Below are positions 18,790 to 27,928 of a stretch of DNA of 64,000 bases, in pieces. The notes beneath the pieces were generated by a model. The model was given only the letters and a program-made list of their open reading frames with translations. It did no database searches and was not told the origin of the DNA. How positions within the stretch are numbered: position 1 is the stretch's first letter; the number at the start of each line of letters is the position of its first letter. The stretch comes from an uncultured Clostridium sp. (GTDB taxonomy: Bacteria > Bacillota > Clostridia > TANB77 > CAG-508): contig CABQAZ010000004.1 of NCBI GenBank assembly GCA_902462295.1, forward strand, positions 1 through 64,000, read 5' to 3'. A program made the translations under genes and the position numbers.

Positions 18790-18817
18790 AAGCAGAAAAT
18801 TTTATTTTTTTCTGCTT
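18790..18817 (-). terminator. Terminator after the glycosyltransferase pair
   Basis: AAGCAGAAAA and TTTTCTGCTT form a 10-bp stem followed on the minus strand by TTATTTTTT. It lies about 60 bp past the stop at 18877 and insulates ftsE from upstream transcription. Confidence 0.8.
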
Positions 18818-18876
18818 TTCTATTATTTTTCTTCTTTTTTCTCCATTTTTCGTTTTTTGTAAATTTTTCGTAAATT

Positions 18877-19356
18877 TTAATTGTTATCTATAAATTCACT
18901 AATAATTTTTATAATGTTTCCTGTGTTTTGAATATATTTTTTTGGTTGAAATGTTTTAATTTTTTTTATTGCCTCTTCTAATTGTGATATACTTGCAATT
19001 CCTATAATATATCCCATTTTATCAAAAGATTGTACTATATCAAGCTGATGGTCATTTACATGCTCTCCAAATTGTTTTAGTCTTGGTACTGCTATTACTT
19101 TTTTTCCTTTTTCTATTGAACTTATTATTGACCCAACCCCTCCATGTGTTATTATGTAATTAGCTTGTCGTTCTAATTTTTCTAATTCTTCATTTGGCAT
19201 AAAATCCACTGTTTTTATATTTCTAGATTTGTATTTGGTATATCCTATTTGAGCTATTACTTCCTCTTTTATTATATTACTATCTATTAATCTATCTACT
19301 TCTTCTAATATTCTATGAAAACTATTATTTTGAGTTCCTAACATTATTAATATCAT
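18877..19356 (-). CDS. Glycosyltransferase subunit, Alg13/PssE-like
   Basis: A 159-residue protein matching the C-terminal half of GT28 glycosyltransferases, the UDP-sugar-binding half. HGGVGSIISSIEKGKKVIAVPR is a near-canonical GT28 donor-site segment, split here as ITHGGVGSI and IAVPRLKQFGEHVNDHQ. Together with the upstream Alg14-like gene it should form a two-subunit enzyme at the membrane that adds a sugar to a lipid-linked acceptor. The start codon overlaps the partner's stop (TAATG), implying coupled, equimolar synthesis. The product glycan is unknown; no other polysaccharide genes are adjacent. Confidence 0.85.
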   Translation of the reverse strand: MILIMLGTQNNSFHRILEEVDRLIDSNIIKEEVIAQIGYTKYKSRNIKTVDFMPNEELEKLERQANYIITHGGVGSIISSIEKGKKVIAVPRLKQFGEHVNDHQLDIVQSFDKMGYIIGIASISQLEEAIKKIKTFQPKKYIQNTGNIIKIISEFIDNN

Positions 19357-19832
19357 TAATATATTGCACCTCCATATACTGCTTTAGGATATAATTTAAG
19401 CATTTCTTCCCATTGTACAATAAATAGGTCTGCTATAGGGTATATTAATTTACCTGTTGCTGTTTTTCTATTTCTATTAGCAAAAGTTTCTATATATATT
19501 ATTTTGCTTCCAAATATTTTTCCTAAATAACACATTGGTCCTGCTGTATGCGTTCCTGTTGTTATTATATATTGTGGTTTTATTTTAAAATATAGATATA
19601 TTGTTTTTAAACATAAATAAAAATATATAAATATATATCTGAATATTTTTTTTCTCGTTCCATATGGTAAATATGATATTTTTTTTCCATATTTCTCTTT
19701 GGCACTTTTTGTTGCTTCGTCTTTTTCTGTTATTATATGATAGTCATATTTTTCAAATAGTGGTTTTAATTGCTGTAGTTCATTAAAATGCCCTCCTGTA
19801 CTTGATATGAATAATACTTTTTTCTTTTTCAC
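19356..19832 (-). CDS. Glycosyltransferase membrane subunit, Alg14/PssD-like
   Basis: A 158-residue Alg14-family protein that recruits the Alg13-like catalytic subunit to the membrane and contributes the acceptor-binding half. SSTGGHFNELQQLKPLF near the N-terminus and TTGTHTAGPMCYLGK in the middle are typical. A hydrophobic stretch rich in Tyr/Leu (about 65-85) can bind the membrane. It starts at GTG 19832 with AGGAG upstream. The gene follows a 240-bp palindromic repeat and is an isolated two-gene unit ending in its own terminator. Confidence 0.85.
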   Translation of the reverse strand: MKKKKVLFISSTGGHFNELQQLKPLFEKYDYHIITEKDEATKSAKEKYGKKISYLPYGTRKKIFRYIFIYFYLCLKTIYLYFKIKPQYIITTGTHTAGPMCYLGKIFGSKIIYIETFANRNRKTATGKLIYPIADLFIVQWEEMLKLYPKAVYGGAIY

Positions 19833-19916
19833 TTTTTTCTCCTATTTTAAATTTCTTTTTTATTTTACTATACTGCTTTTAAAAAATCAATAATTTTTTT
19901 CCTAAAAGGTTACTGG

Positions 19917-20157
19917 GTAATGTTTTATTTTAAATTAATACATAGAAAGACTTTAAATATAAGCTTTGAATGAAGTGACGAATGTTTATGGAAAAATTTT
20001 AGAAATTCTATGCAGTTTTATGGTAAGAGTTCACGATAGTGGAAAGGACCCATAAAACAAATTAGAATTTCTTAAATTTTGTAATAAACCGAGGAATGTA
20101 ATAAAAAGCTTATATTTTAAGTCTTTCTTATAAAAAATCAATCCAAACCCTTATCAA
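19917..20157 (+). repeat. Palindromic dispersed element, copy A
   Basis: A near-complete inverted repeat of about 240 bp between xerD and the Alg14-like gene. Its inner arms are 19945-19967 and 20106-20127 (AAGACTTTAAATATAAGCTT and its near complement). The core stem is TTTTATGG (20016-20023) and CCATAAAA (20050-20057) around a 26-nt loop. The same element recurs at 29137-29375 and 50214-50454, with a truncated copy at 41501-41595. No open frame is present. It is MITE-like or a structured RNA. This fills most of the 376-bp gap at 19833-20208. Confidence 0.9.
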
Positions 20158-20188
20158 ATAATGTTACAAACATACTAATGCAAATAAA

Positions 20189-20218
20189 AAGAACATAGAC
20201 ATTATTGCCTATGCTCTT
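20189..20218 (-). terminator. Terminator overlapping the xerD stop codon
   Basis: AAGAACATAG and CTATGCTCTT pair with one mismatch; the xerD TAG stop lies in the hairpin. The minus-strand continuation has TTTTTATTT. Confidence 0.75.
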
Positions 20219-21090
20219 GGATGAGCTTTTCTATATACATTTTTCAAAGTTTCATCTTGAAACTGCATATATATTTGAGTTGATAATATATCTGAATGTC
20301 CAAGCATTGTTTGTATTGACTTTAAATCAGCTCCGTTTTGTAATAAATGTGTTGCAAATGAATGTCTTAAAACATGTGGTGTTATATCTTTTTCTATATG
20401 TGCTTGTTCCTTATAATATTTTATAATTTTCCAAAATCCTTGTCTTGTTAAACGTTGTCCATTTACATTTACAAATAATGCTTTCTCATTTTCATTTTTT
20501 ATCATTGTATTTCTTGCATTATAAATATATTCTTTCAATGCTTTTAATGACATTTCTCCTATTGGTACTGTTCTTTCTTTTTTACCATTTTTACAAGTAG
20601 CATATCCTGTTTCTAAATTAACATCTTCTACATTTAATGAAATTATTTCTGTTACTCTCATTCCTGTTGCATATGCAAATTCAAGCATTGCTTTATCTCT
20701 AGTTCCTTTTAAGTCAACATCTTTTGGTTGATTTAATAATAATGCAACTTCTTTTGATGTTAATACACTTGGTACTCTTTTTTCTATTTTAGGTGATTGA
20801 ATTCCATCTGTTGGATCAGTTTCTATTTCTTTATTTTTTGTTTCATATTGGTAAAATGATCTTATTGACGCTAATCCTCTTGATATTGTTGATGGTTTTT
20901 TTCCTATTTCTTGCATATATTTTATGTATTCTTTTATTCCCTCATTTGTTAATTCATTATAGTTTTCTTGTTTTTCTTCTAAGTATTTTTCAAATTGTTT
21001 TAAATCTCTTTTATATGATTGAAGTGTGTTTGCTGACACTTTCTTTTCGTTTTCTAAAAATCCAAAAAATAAGTTTAATTGTTCTTCCAT
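20209..21090 (-). CDS. xerD: Tyrosine recombinase XerD/XerC family
   Basis: A 293-residue site-specific recombinase that resolves chromosome dimers. The N-terminal SAM-like core-binding domain is about 1-90. In the catalytic domain Arg145 (TGMRVTE), a lysine near 170, His239-xx-Arg242 (HVLRHSFATHLL), His265 (LGHSD) and nucleophile Tyr274 (QIYMQF) are intact. The length and the upstream spoIIM neighbour match chromosomal XerD rather than a phage integrase; in Bacillus spoIIM and the xerD homologue lie close together. A good AGGTGGAGG site precedes the ATG. Confidence 0.93.
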   Translation of the reverse strand: MEEQLNLFFGFLENEKKVSANTLQSYKRDLKQFEKYLEEKQENYNELTNEGIKEYIKYMQEIGKKPSTISRGLASIRSFYQYETKNKEIETDPTDGIQSPKIEKRVPSVLTSKEVALLLNQPKDVDLKGTRDKAMLEFAYATGMRVTEIISLNVEDVNLETGYATCKNGKKERTVPIGEMSLKALKEYIYNARNTMIKNENEKALFVNVNGQRLTRQGFWKIIKYYKEQAHIEKDITPHVLRHSFATHLLQNGADLKSIQTMLGHSDILSTQIYMQFQDETLKNVYRKAHPRA

Positions 21091-21207
21091 TTTTTTCCTC
21101 CACCTATGATTATTTATTATTGTCTTTTATCAATTATTTTACATAACTGATTACTCTTAATGTTATATCAAATTTTCTGTAAAAAGTAAATAGATTTTAT
21201 GCATTTT

Positions 21208-21837
21208 TTAAAAATATTTTATTAAATTTACTATAAGTCTATATGAAATTTCAATCTTTATTATAGAGCTTAAAATTAATGCTAACATAATAACTAATGA
21301 AACTATACTATGTTTTAATATTGATATTTTTATGTTTTCTTTTCTTCTATCCTTTATTATTGACATATATAACTTTATACTACTTACCCCAAGTATCATC
21401 AGTGCTGGTATGAATATTATATTTTGTAAAAATATTGTTATAATTATAAATATTATTCCTTTCATTCTTCCTAGAACATACACACATGATGCTATCGTAT
21501 ATCCTAAACAAAAGCCTCTAAATAGTATTATTCCAAGTACTATTGGTATTCCTATTATTGTTGTTCCCGCAAACCATAATAAAATTACTAATGTTATATT
21601 ACTTTTAATATCTTTAGGTAATTCACCTAAATAATCTCCATTTTCAAGTGTTTTTGTTTCATCTACATATGTATTTATATATTTTTCTATTTCCCCTTTG
21701 TTTTCTGTTTGATTTATAAACATTACTCCTAAAAATACACCGATTGTAAATATCATTATTACTATAAAATAAGATTTTGCGTTTTTAAAAATGTCTTCTT
21801 TTATAGCTATATAAATTTCACTTTTTTTCTTTTGCAT
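21208..21837 (-). CDS. spoIIM: Stage II sporulation protein M
   Basis: A 209-residue polytopic membrane protein of the DMP engulfment complex with SpoIID and SpoIIP. Helices lie near residues 22-42, 80-105, 110-140, and further at the C-terminal side. The segment LWFAGTTIIGIPIVLGIILFRGF, seen here as WFAGTTIIGIP, is typical of SpoIIM. It organises peptidoglycan hydrolysis during engulfment; spoIIP is also in this window (43124-44278). The start has AAGGAGAG upstream. Expression in the mother cell is expected from the family; I saw no clear SigE promoter. Confidence 0.92.
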   Translation of the reverse strand: MQKKKSEIYIAIKEDIFKNAKSYFIVIMIFTIGVFLGVMFINQTENKGEIEKYINTYVDETKTLENGDYLGELPKDIKSNITLVILLWFAGTTIIGIPIVLGIILFRGFCLGYTIASCVYVLGRMKGIIFIIITIFLQNIIFIPALMILGVSSIKLYMSIIKDRRKENIKISILKHSIVSLVIMLALILSSIIKIEISYRLIVNLIKYF

Positions 21838-21931
21838 TTTTCTCTCCTTATTAAATAGATTCTTTTACCATAATTTCTATTCAATAAAGATTTTTTTAGA
21901 ACTTTTTTAACTAATAATAATACCTAATATG

Positions 21932-23125
21932 TTAAGAAACTGTAATTTTTCCATAGTTGCCTCCACCACCTGATTCAACTTTTGCCTTTCCCTCACGTGC
22001 ATTTATTATACTTCTAGCAATTTTTTCTCCAACTATTGCTTCTATATCATCTTCTGATAATTTATGTAAAATGTTCATTTCAGTTTCAAATGTGCCTAAC
22101 AATTTTTCTATTGTTTTTCCTCCTACACCAGGTATAAAACTTAAAGGTATTTGATATATATATGGTGGCCTGTTTTCTGGACTTATTGTTGTTTCTTTGT
22201 CTTTTATTAATTCTATTCTATCAAAAACACCAAAAGTTACTTTATCACTTCCACATTTAGGACAAACTTCTACTGGTTCTTTTGTTTCGATTGTGCTGTC
22301 ACAGTTGTCACAGTGTGTTCTATGATATTTTCCAAGTTTTGGGTCTAATCCATAATTTGCAATTATTTTTCTTCCATCTTCATTTTTTAGAGCTTTTACA
22401 ACTTCTTTAAAGCTTATATCATTTACTAACATTTTATTATATTCTCTTGCAATTTTAGGTAATGAATGTGCATCTGAATTTGTAACAAATGTCTTATCTT
22501 CTAATTCTGAAATCATGTCTGCTAAAAATGTGTCAGAACTTAAACCTAATTCTACAGCAAAAATTTTATCATATTTTTCTTTAAATATATTTTTTAATCT
22601 ATCTGTACAATTTCCATAATAACTTTTAAATGGCGTGAATATATGTGCTGGAATTAATATTCCATTATATTTTTCAACAATGTCTATTAACTCATATCCT
22701 GATACATTTGACCTTTGTGTACTTAATGTTATGTTTTTTATATGTGTACTCATTTCTTGTGAAAAACCTTTTATATCACTTAAGTGTGGAAAGAAACATA
22801 CATTATGTGCAGAACCACTTTTTCCATTTCTTCCTTTTTCTGATGTTTCTACTTCACTTCCTAATAATATACATACCTTGTCTTTATATATAATTCCACC
22901 ATCTTTTAATTCATATGCATCACCTGTTTTTAAAAAGTTTTCTATGTCTTCTATTACATATGGTGACGCACAATCTATAATTCCTACAATATTTATTCCT
23001 TTTCTTTCAGCACATTCTTTTGCAATATTTGCAAAGTTTAAACTTCTTGCTGCTGTTATTTTTATTGGTTTGCCTGTTTCACTTCTTCCTATGTGTACAT
23101 GCAAATCTGCAAATACTTCGTACAT
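21932..23125 (-). CDS. Endonuclease Q-type PHP nuclease
   Basis: A 397-residue protein with the EndoQ/YqxK layout. The PHP phosphoesterase domain (about 1-250) carries metal-binding DLHVHIGR, an internal H/E set and NSDAHSLP. A zinc finger follows (CDNCDS and CPKCGS, about 275-300), then a helix-hairpin-helix segment near 330-385 (IPGVGGKTIEKLL, IVGEKIARSI). Relatives cleave DNA on the 5' side of deaminated bases (deoxyinosine, deoxyuridine) and at abasic sites. It probably acts in base-damage repair alongside nth and recA. The start has AGGAGG upstream. Confidence 0.88.
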   Translation of the reverse strand: MYEVFADLHVHIGRSETGKPIKITAARSLNFANIAKECAERKGINIVGIIDCASPYVIEDIENFLKTGDAYELKDGGIIYKDKVCILLGSEVETSEKGRNGKSGSAHNVCFFPHLSDIKGFSQEMSTHIKNITLSTQRSNVSGYELIDIVEKYNGILIPAHIFTPFKSYYGNCTDRLKNIFKEKYDKIFAVELGLSSDTFLADMISELEDKTFVTNSDAHSLPKIAREYNKMLVNDISFKEVVKALKNEDGRKIIANYGLDPKLGKYHRTHCDNCDSTIETKEPVEVCPKCGSDKVTFGVFDRIELIKDKETTISPENRPPYIYQIPLSFIPGVGGKTIEKLLGTFETEMNILHKLSEDDIEAIVGEKIARSIINAREGKAKVESGGGGNYGKITVS

Positions 23126-23139
23126 TATAAAACCTCCTA

Positions 23140-23907
23140 TTATTTATCTTCAAATCTTGCATGTTTTAGTATTTTTTCTCCTGTTTCACTGCTAAACATC
23201 GCTCTATTAGCTGTCTCTTTTGCAGATTTAGCTACTTTTTCAAGTTCTTCAAGTTTTTGATTTACACTTATAGAATATTCTGTTGCTATTTTTTTTACTA
23301 ATTCAGGTACATCTTTAGATTCTCTCATTAGTTTTTGTAATCTTGCAAAAACAGTTGTATTTACAGCTCCTTGAATTTCTACTTTGTCCATTGCTACTAC
23401 AAAATTTCTAAATATTTCTAAATATCTGTTATATTCTAATTTTAAATTTCTGTGTTCTAGTAATACTAGTGCTTCATCTGTATCAAATGCTATTCTTTCT
23501 GGCCTATCAATCAGCATTCCTCCAAATTGATCTGCTAATTCTAATATATCACTTTCTTTTTCTCTTGGGTTTCCTGCATATCTATTTACACCCTCACATA
23601 TTTTGCAAAATCTCTCATCAAAACCCAATTTTGATAAATATTCAGCTCCCTCTTTAGCATATGTTTTTACATTTTCCATTTTTTGTTGATTATCAATTTT
23701 TTTGCAATTACACAATAAACATGCTGTTAAAACTAAATTATTATCCACTTTTGCATTTGTATATTTTAAGAACATTCTTGCTATTTCTGTTTTAAACACA
23801 GTTGATTTATCAAAATTTATTTTTAACTTTGGAGCTAAAAAATATATTATTTCCATTTTTGATATTAAATCATCTTCATTTAAAATATATTCAGCAAAAT
23901 CTTCCAT
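23140..23907 (-). CDS. Conserved protein with a possible degenerate HD-like helical domain
   Basis: A 255-residue, largely helical protein that I cannot assign with confidence. The middle part resembles an HD phosphohydrolase scaffold (VLTACLLCNCKK where HD proteins have a His-Asp pair, then AKEGAEYLSKLGFDERFCKIC), but the metal-binding His-Asp is absent, so catalysis is doubtful. No membrane helix or signal peptide. I chose the ATG at 23907 (MEDFAEYIL) because the longer frame starts with TTG inside ftsH. It lies 19 bp after ftsH and 14 bp before the EndoQ gene in one transcript. Confidence 0.75.
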   Translation of the reverse strand: MEDFAEYILNEDDLISKMEIIYFLAPKLKINFDKSTVFKTEIARMFLKYTNAKVDNNLVLTACLLCNCKKIDNQQKMENVKTYAKEGAEYLSKLGFDERFCKICEGVNRYAGNPREKESDILELADQFGGMLIDRPERIAFDTDEALVLLEHRNLKLEYNRYLEIFRNFVVAMDKVEIQGAVNTTVFARLQKLMRESKDVPELVKKIATEYSISVNQKLEELEKVAKSAKETANRAMFSSETGEKILKHARFEDK

Positions 23908-23926
23908 TTTTCTCTCGTTCCCCTTC

Positions 23927-25726
23927 CTAATTAACAAAAAATTTATTAAATTCTTGTTCGTTTATCTTTTCTTTTACAATTAATTCTTTTGCAATAGCAT
24001 GTAGTGTTTCAACATTTTGTTTTAATATTTGTTGTGCATCATTGTATGCTGTGTCTATTAATCTTTTTACTTCTTTACCTATAGCATCTTGCATGTCTTC
24101 TCCAAACATTTGATAATCCATCTGACCATCACTATCTTTAAATGAAATTGTTCCTATTGTATCACTCATTCCATATACTGTAATCATGTCTCTTGCAATT
24201 TGTGTTGCCACTTCTAAGTCATTGCTTGCTCCTGTAGAAATATCATCTAATATTAATTTTTCAGCTGCTCTTCCTCCTAAAAGTGCAATTAATTTTTCTT
24301 GCATTTCTGTTTTTGATATATAATATTTATCTTCATCAGATTTATACATTGTATATCCTCCAGCCATTCCTCTTGGAATGATTGAAACTTCTTTTACAGC
24401 TGTTTGTGTTGGTAAAAATTGACTTACTATTGCATGTCCTGCTTCATGGTATGCTGTTAATTTTTTATCTTTATCTGATATTTTTCTACTTGTTTTTTCA
24501 AGACCAACAGTTACTTTTTTAACTGCTTCATCTAAATCTGAATTTGTTATTGCTGAATGCTCTTTTTTAGTTGCTATTATAGCTGATTCGTTTAAAATAT
24601 TTGCAAGTTCTGCTCCTGTAAATCCAGCTGTATCTTCTGCAATATTATATAATGATACATCATCTGCTAATTTTTTATCTTTTGCATGAATTTTTAATAT
24701 TGCTTCTCTTCCATTTAAGTCTGGTGCAGGTATTGTTACCTGTCTGTCAAATCTACCAGGTCTTAAAAGTGCTTTGTCTAACATTTCTGGTCTATTTGTT
24801 GCTGCTAGAACTATAATAGTTTCTTCTGATGAAAATCCATCCATTTCAACTAATAATTGATTTAATGTTTGATTGTTTTCAGATTCTGCTCCACTATTGC
24901 TTGTTCTTCTTGAACCTATTGCATCAATTTCGTCTATAAATACTATACATGGTGATAATTTTCTTGCTTTGTCAAATAATTTTCTTACTCTTGATGCTCC
25001 TAAACCTGCAAACATTTCTATAAATTCTGACCCACTCATTGATATAAATGGTACATCTGCTTCTCCAGCTATTGCTTTTGCTATTAATGTTTTTCCTGTT
25101 CCTGGTTTTCCATATAATAAAACACCTTTTGGAATCTTTGCTCCCATTTCTGCAAATTTTTTCGGTTTCTTTAAAAATTCTACTATTTCTTTTAGTTCTT
25201 CTTTCTCTTCATCTAATCCTGCAATATCATCAAAAGTAATTTTTGTTTTTCTTTCAGTATCATCATATACTTCGCCCTTATCTCCAAGGCCTTGCATTTT
25301 AAATATCATTATAAATAATGCTACCATTATAATTGTTGGTAAAATTGAAAATAAATATGATGGTATTTGTGATAATATACTTGGTGTTTTTGTTTCTAAT
25401 TGAATATTATTTTCTTCTAATACTTTTTGTTGTACTAATTCTGAAAACACTTGTATACTTGGTATTATTGTTGTCTTTTCTTTTTCTACATCTTTCATTT
25501 TTACTTTTAATGTCATACTTCCTGTTGTCATTTCTATTTTCTCTACATTTCCTGCTTGTATTTCTTTTACTAAATCTGTATATGCTAATTTAGTTTCTTC
25601 TGAGTTATTTTCTGAATTATTTTTGTATATAAAATAAATTATTACTGCTGATATTAATAGAATTATTAATGTTAAAATTATATTTAATAAGCTTTTCCAT
25701 ATTTTTTTTGATTTATCTTTATCCAT
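23927..25726 (-). CDS. ftsH: ATP-dependent zinc metalloprotease FtsH
   Basis: A membrane AAA+ protease of 599 residues. Two membrane helices (about 12-33 and 120-143) flank a short extracellular domain. The AAA module has Walker A GKPGTGKT (206-213), Walker B IVFIDEIDA and the second region of homology (RPGRFDRQV). The protease active site is HEAGH at 427-431, with the third zinc ligand expected in the following segment (LEVATQIARDM region). It degrades membrane and regulatory proteins. The start has AAGGAGG upstream and the gene is 15 bp after the DUF1189 gene. Confidence 0.97.
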   Translation of the reverse strand: MDKDKSKKIWKSLLNIILTLIILLISAVIIYFIYKNNSENNSEETKLAYTDLVKEIQAGNVEKIEMTTGSMTLKVKMKDVEKEKTTIIPSIQVFSELVQQKVLEENNIQLETKTPSILSQIPSYLFSILPTIIMVALFIMIFKMQGLGDKGEVYDDTERKTKITFDDIAGLDEEKEELKEIVEFLKKPKKFAEMGAKIPKGVLLYGKPGTGKTLIAKAIAGEADVPFISMSGSEFIEMFAGLGASRVRKLFDKARKLSPCIVFIDEIDAIGSRRTSNSGAESENNQTLNQLLVEMDGFSSEETIIVLAATNRPEMLDKALLRPGRFDRQVTIPAPDLNGREAILKIHAKDKKLADDVSLYNIAEDTAGFTGAELANILNESAIIATKKEHSAITNSDLDEAVKKVTVGLEKTSRKISDKDKKLTAYHEAGHAIVSQFLPTQTAVKEVSIIPRGMAGGYTMYKSDEDKYYISKTEMQEKLIALLGGRAAEKLILDDISTGASNDLEVATQIARDMITVYGMSDTIGTISFKDSDGQMDYQMFGEDMQDAIGKEVKRLIDTAYNDAQQILKQNVETLHAIAKELIVKEKINEQEFNKFFVN

Positions 25727-25741
25727 TTTTATTTTTCCTCC

Positions 25742-26785
25742 TTATGCTTCAGAACCTTGTGGTTCATCTCCCTCATCATCCTCTTTTTTTTCTTTCTTTT
25801 CTTCATCGTCTTTTTCTTTTGGTTTTTCCTTTTTCTCTTCTTGTTCTTTAATTTCTTCTTTTACTTTTTCTTGTTCTTTTTTTATTTTTTCAACTTCTTG
25901 CATTTTTTTTATTAAATCATCTTTTAAAATGAATATTGTTGCTATTAAATATATATATGCTATTGTTATATATGCAACTTGGAAGTATGTTATTGTGAAA
26001 GATGTAAAGTAGTTAATTACCATATATAATATATTTAAAAATATTGATAATGTTAACGAATATATTGCCATACTATAGATTGCTGTAAATTTCATCTTTA
26101 TTCTTACACATCTAGATGTAATCCATCCTAAAATTGCTATTTCTAATGTATTTAATAATGCTCCTATTAATTCAAAGACTAACAAATATAAAAATATCGA
26201 TGACCCATATCTTGCATAAAATTGTGTCATTTTTTGACTTGTTAAATATTCTACTAATTCACTTTTATTAAAAGTTGCTATATTCTCTCCTGTATAATTC
26301 GTTATAAAATCACTATATGTATATTGTTGGTCTATTACTTGTTCATCATTTACTTTACTTTTTAGAATTATATTGTCTTTAAAGAAAAATATAGTTGTTC
26401 CTACTATTGTCTCATCTTTTTGTGATTGTTCTTTTTGCTCGTCTGTTTCTGCGGTTGGATTTATAACTATTTTATTTATGCCATTATACTGTATATTTTC
26501 TATTATTATAGGTTGCTCTATTTCCATTGCTACTTTTCCATCTGAATACGTAAATTCCGGAATATTCTGTTCTATATATTGTGCTATATTATTTACTAAT
26601 TTATTCATTTTTAATAAAGAACCTATCATAGCAAATATCGTAACTATAATTGTTAATATTAGTAAATATTTTATGGCATTTCCTACTCCCTCTGCAGACA
26701 TTGCAGGGTATTGTTCAAACTTAGTTATTGAATACCATATTTTTTTAAAGAAGCCTATATTAACTTCATTTTCTTTTTTTTCCAT
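25742..26785 (-). CDS. DUF1189 family membrane protein
   Basis: A 347-residue polytopic protein. The opening GFFKKIWYSITKFEQYPAM is typical of the DUF1189 family. One helix lies near 40-60; a soluble extracellular part follows (about 65-195) and then four helices (about 195-300). The last 50 residues are an extreme Lys/Glu-rich tail ending EGDEPQGSEA. Function of the family is unknown; relatives are polytopic membrane proteins. It sits between alr and ftsH on one transcript. The start has AAAGGAAA upstream. Confidence 0.82.
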   Translation of the reverse strand: MEKKENEVNIGFFKKIWYSITKFEQYPAMSAEGVGNAIKYLLILTIIVTIFAMIGSLLKMNKLVNNIAQYIEQNIPEFTYSDGKVAMEIEQPIIIENIQYNGINKIVINPTAETDEQKEQSQKDETIVGTTIFFFKDNIILKSKVNDEQVIDQQYTYSDFITNYTGENIATFNKSELVEYLTSQKMTQFYARYGSSIFLYLLVFELIGALLNTLEIAILGWITSRCVRIKMKFTAIYSMAIYSLTLSIFLNILYMVINYFTSFTITYFQVAYITIAYIYLIATIFILKDDLIKKMQEVEKIKKEQEKVKEEIKEQEEKKEKPKEKDDEEKKEKKEDDEGDEPQGSEA

Positions 26786-26806
26786 TTCTATTTCCTTTCT
26801 AATTTT

Positions 26807-27913
26807 TTATTCATAATCTCTTGTTAAATTACTATCCACAAACATTGGACTTACTTCAAAATGAACTTCATCATTTATTTTTACATCTTTTTCTGTTATA
26901 TCAACACTTACATGAAACATTCCTAATCTTCCTAAAACTTTGCACTTTTCTCCGTTTATTGTTACATATATTTGTTTATTTTTAAAAGAATCTTTTACAT
27001 CTCTTACAATATATCTTAATTTGTCTATTTTTCTAAACATGTCTCTATCTACTTTTACATTAAATCCATCTGCATAACCACATGGTACTATTGCTATTTT
27101 TGTTTTTCTTTTAGTAATATATGAATTTGAATATCCTATATTATACCCAGATGGAACAACTTTTATTTCTGCGACATTTGATTTTAAGTATCCTACTTTT
27201 TCAAATCCCCATGTATTTGTAATAGATAATCTTCCAAGCATTGCAGAGCCTATTCGTACTGCATTTAAGTGCATATTAGGGAAACGCAAAAATGCTGATG
27301 AGTTGCATATGTGTAGCATTCCTGTTTCAATATCATTTTTCTTTAATTCGTCTATACATTCCATAAATCTGTTAAATTGTTCTTCTGTTTCTTTTCCATC
27401 TCCATAAAATGCTATTGATAAATGTGAGAATGTACCTTCTATCTTAATGTGTTTCCATGTTTTTATTGTTTCTATCATTTCTTCTTTTTCATTGTATATA
27501 AATCCATATCTTCCAAATCCTGTGTCTATTTTTATATGTGCTCTTATTTTTTTATTCATGTCTTTTGCTATTTTTTCTACTTCTTCTCCTGCTTCTTTTG
27601 ATCCAATCGTTATTATTATTTGATTTTCAATTAACATTTCTATGTCTTTTTTTATTGCTGTTGATGACATCATTAAAATGTCTTGCTTTATTCCACTTTC
27701 TCTTAGTTTTATTGCTTCTTCTACAGTTGCTACTGCTAAAAAATCTATACCATTATCGATTAAAAATTGTGCATATTCTATTAAGCCTAGTCCATAGCCA
27801 TTTCCTTTTATTACCGCAATTATTTTGGGTTTATTTTTGTCTTGCTTTATTATGTTTTTAATAATTTTTAGATTATTTTTTAATTTATTTCTTTCTACTA
27901 CTAATGCTTTCAT
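26807..27913 (-). CDS. alr: Alanine racemase
   Basis: A PLP enzyme of 368 residues that makes D-alanine for peptidoglycan. The PLP lysine is Lys36 (AVIKGNGYGLG). The second catalytic residue is the tyrosine in GYNIGYSNSY (about 260), and the C-terminal beta domain is present (KCKVLGRLGMFHVSVDIT). The length is normal. It lies between a FemAB-type peptide ligase and a DUF1189 gene. The start ATG has AAAAGGAG upstream. Confidence 0.95.
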   Translation of the reverse strand: MKALVVERNKLKNNLKIIKNIIKQDKNKPKIIAVIKGNGYGLGLIEYAQFLIDNGIDFLAVATVEEAIKLRESGIKQDILMMSSTAIKKDIEMLIENQIIITIGSKEAGEEVEKIAKDMNKKIRAHIKIDTGFGRYGFIYNEKEEMIETIKTWKHIKIEGTFSHLSIAFYGDGKETEEQFNRFMECIDELKKNDIETGMLHICNSSAFLRFPNMHLNAVRIGSAMLGRLSITNTWGFEKVGYLKSNVAEIKVVPSGYNIGYSNSYITKRKTKIAIVPCGYADGFNVKVDRDMFRKIDKLRYIVRDVKDSFKNKQIYVTINGEKCKVLGRLGMFHVSVDITEKDVKINDEVHFEVSPMFVDSNLTRDYE

Positions 27914-27928
27914 ATTTCTCCTTTTTTA

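Noticed and set aside
20209..21090. XerD-like recombinase as an integrase of a mobile element
   Set aside because: Length, neighbour spoIIM and lack of att-like repeats or cargo genes fit the housekeeping enzyme.
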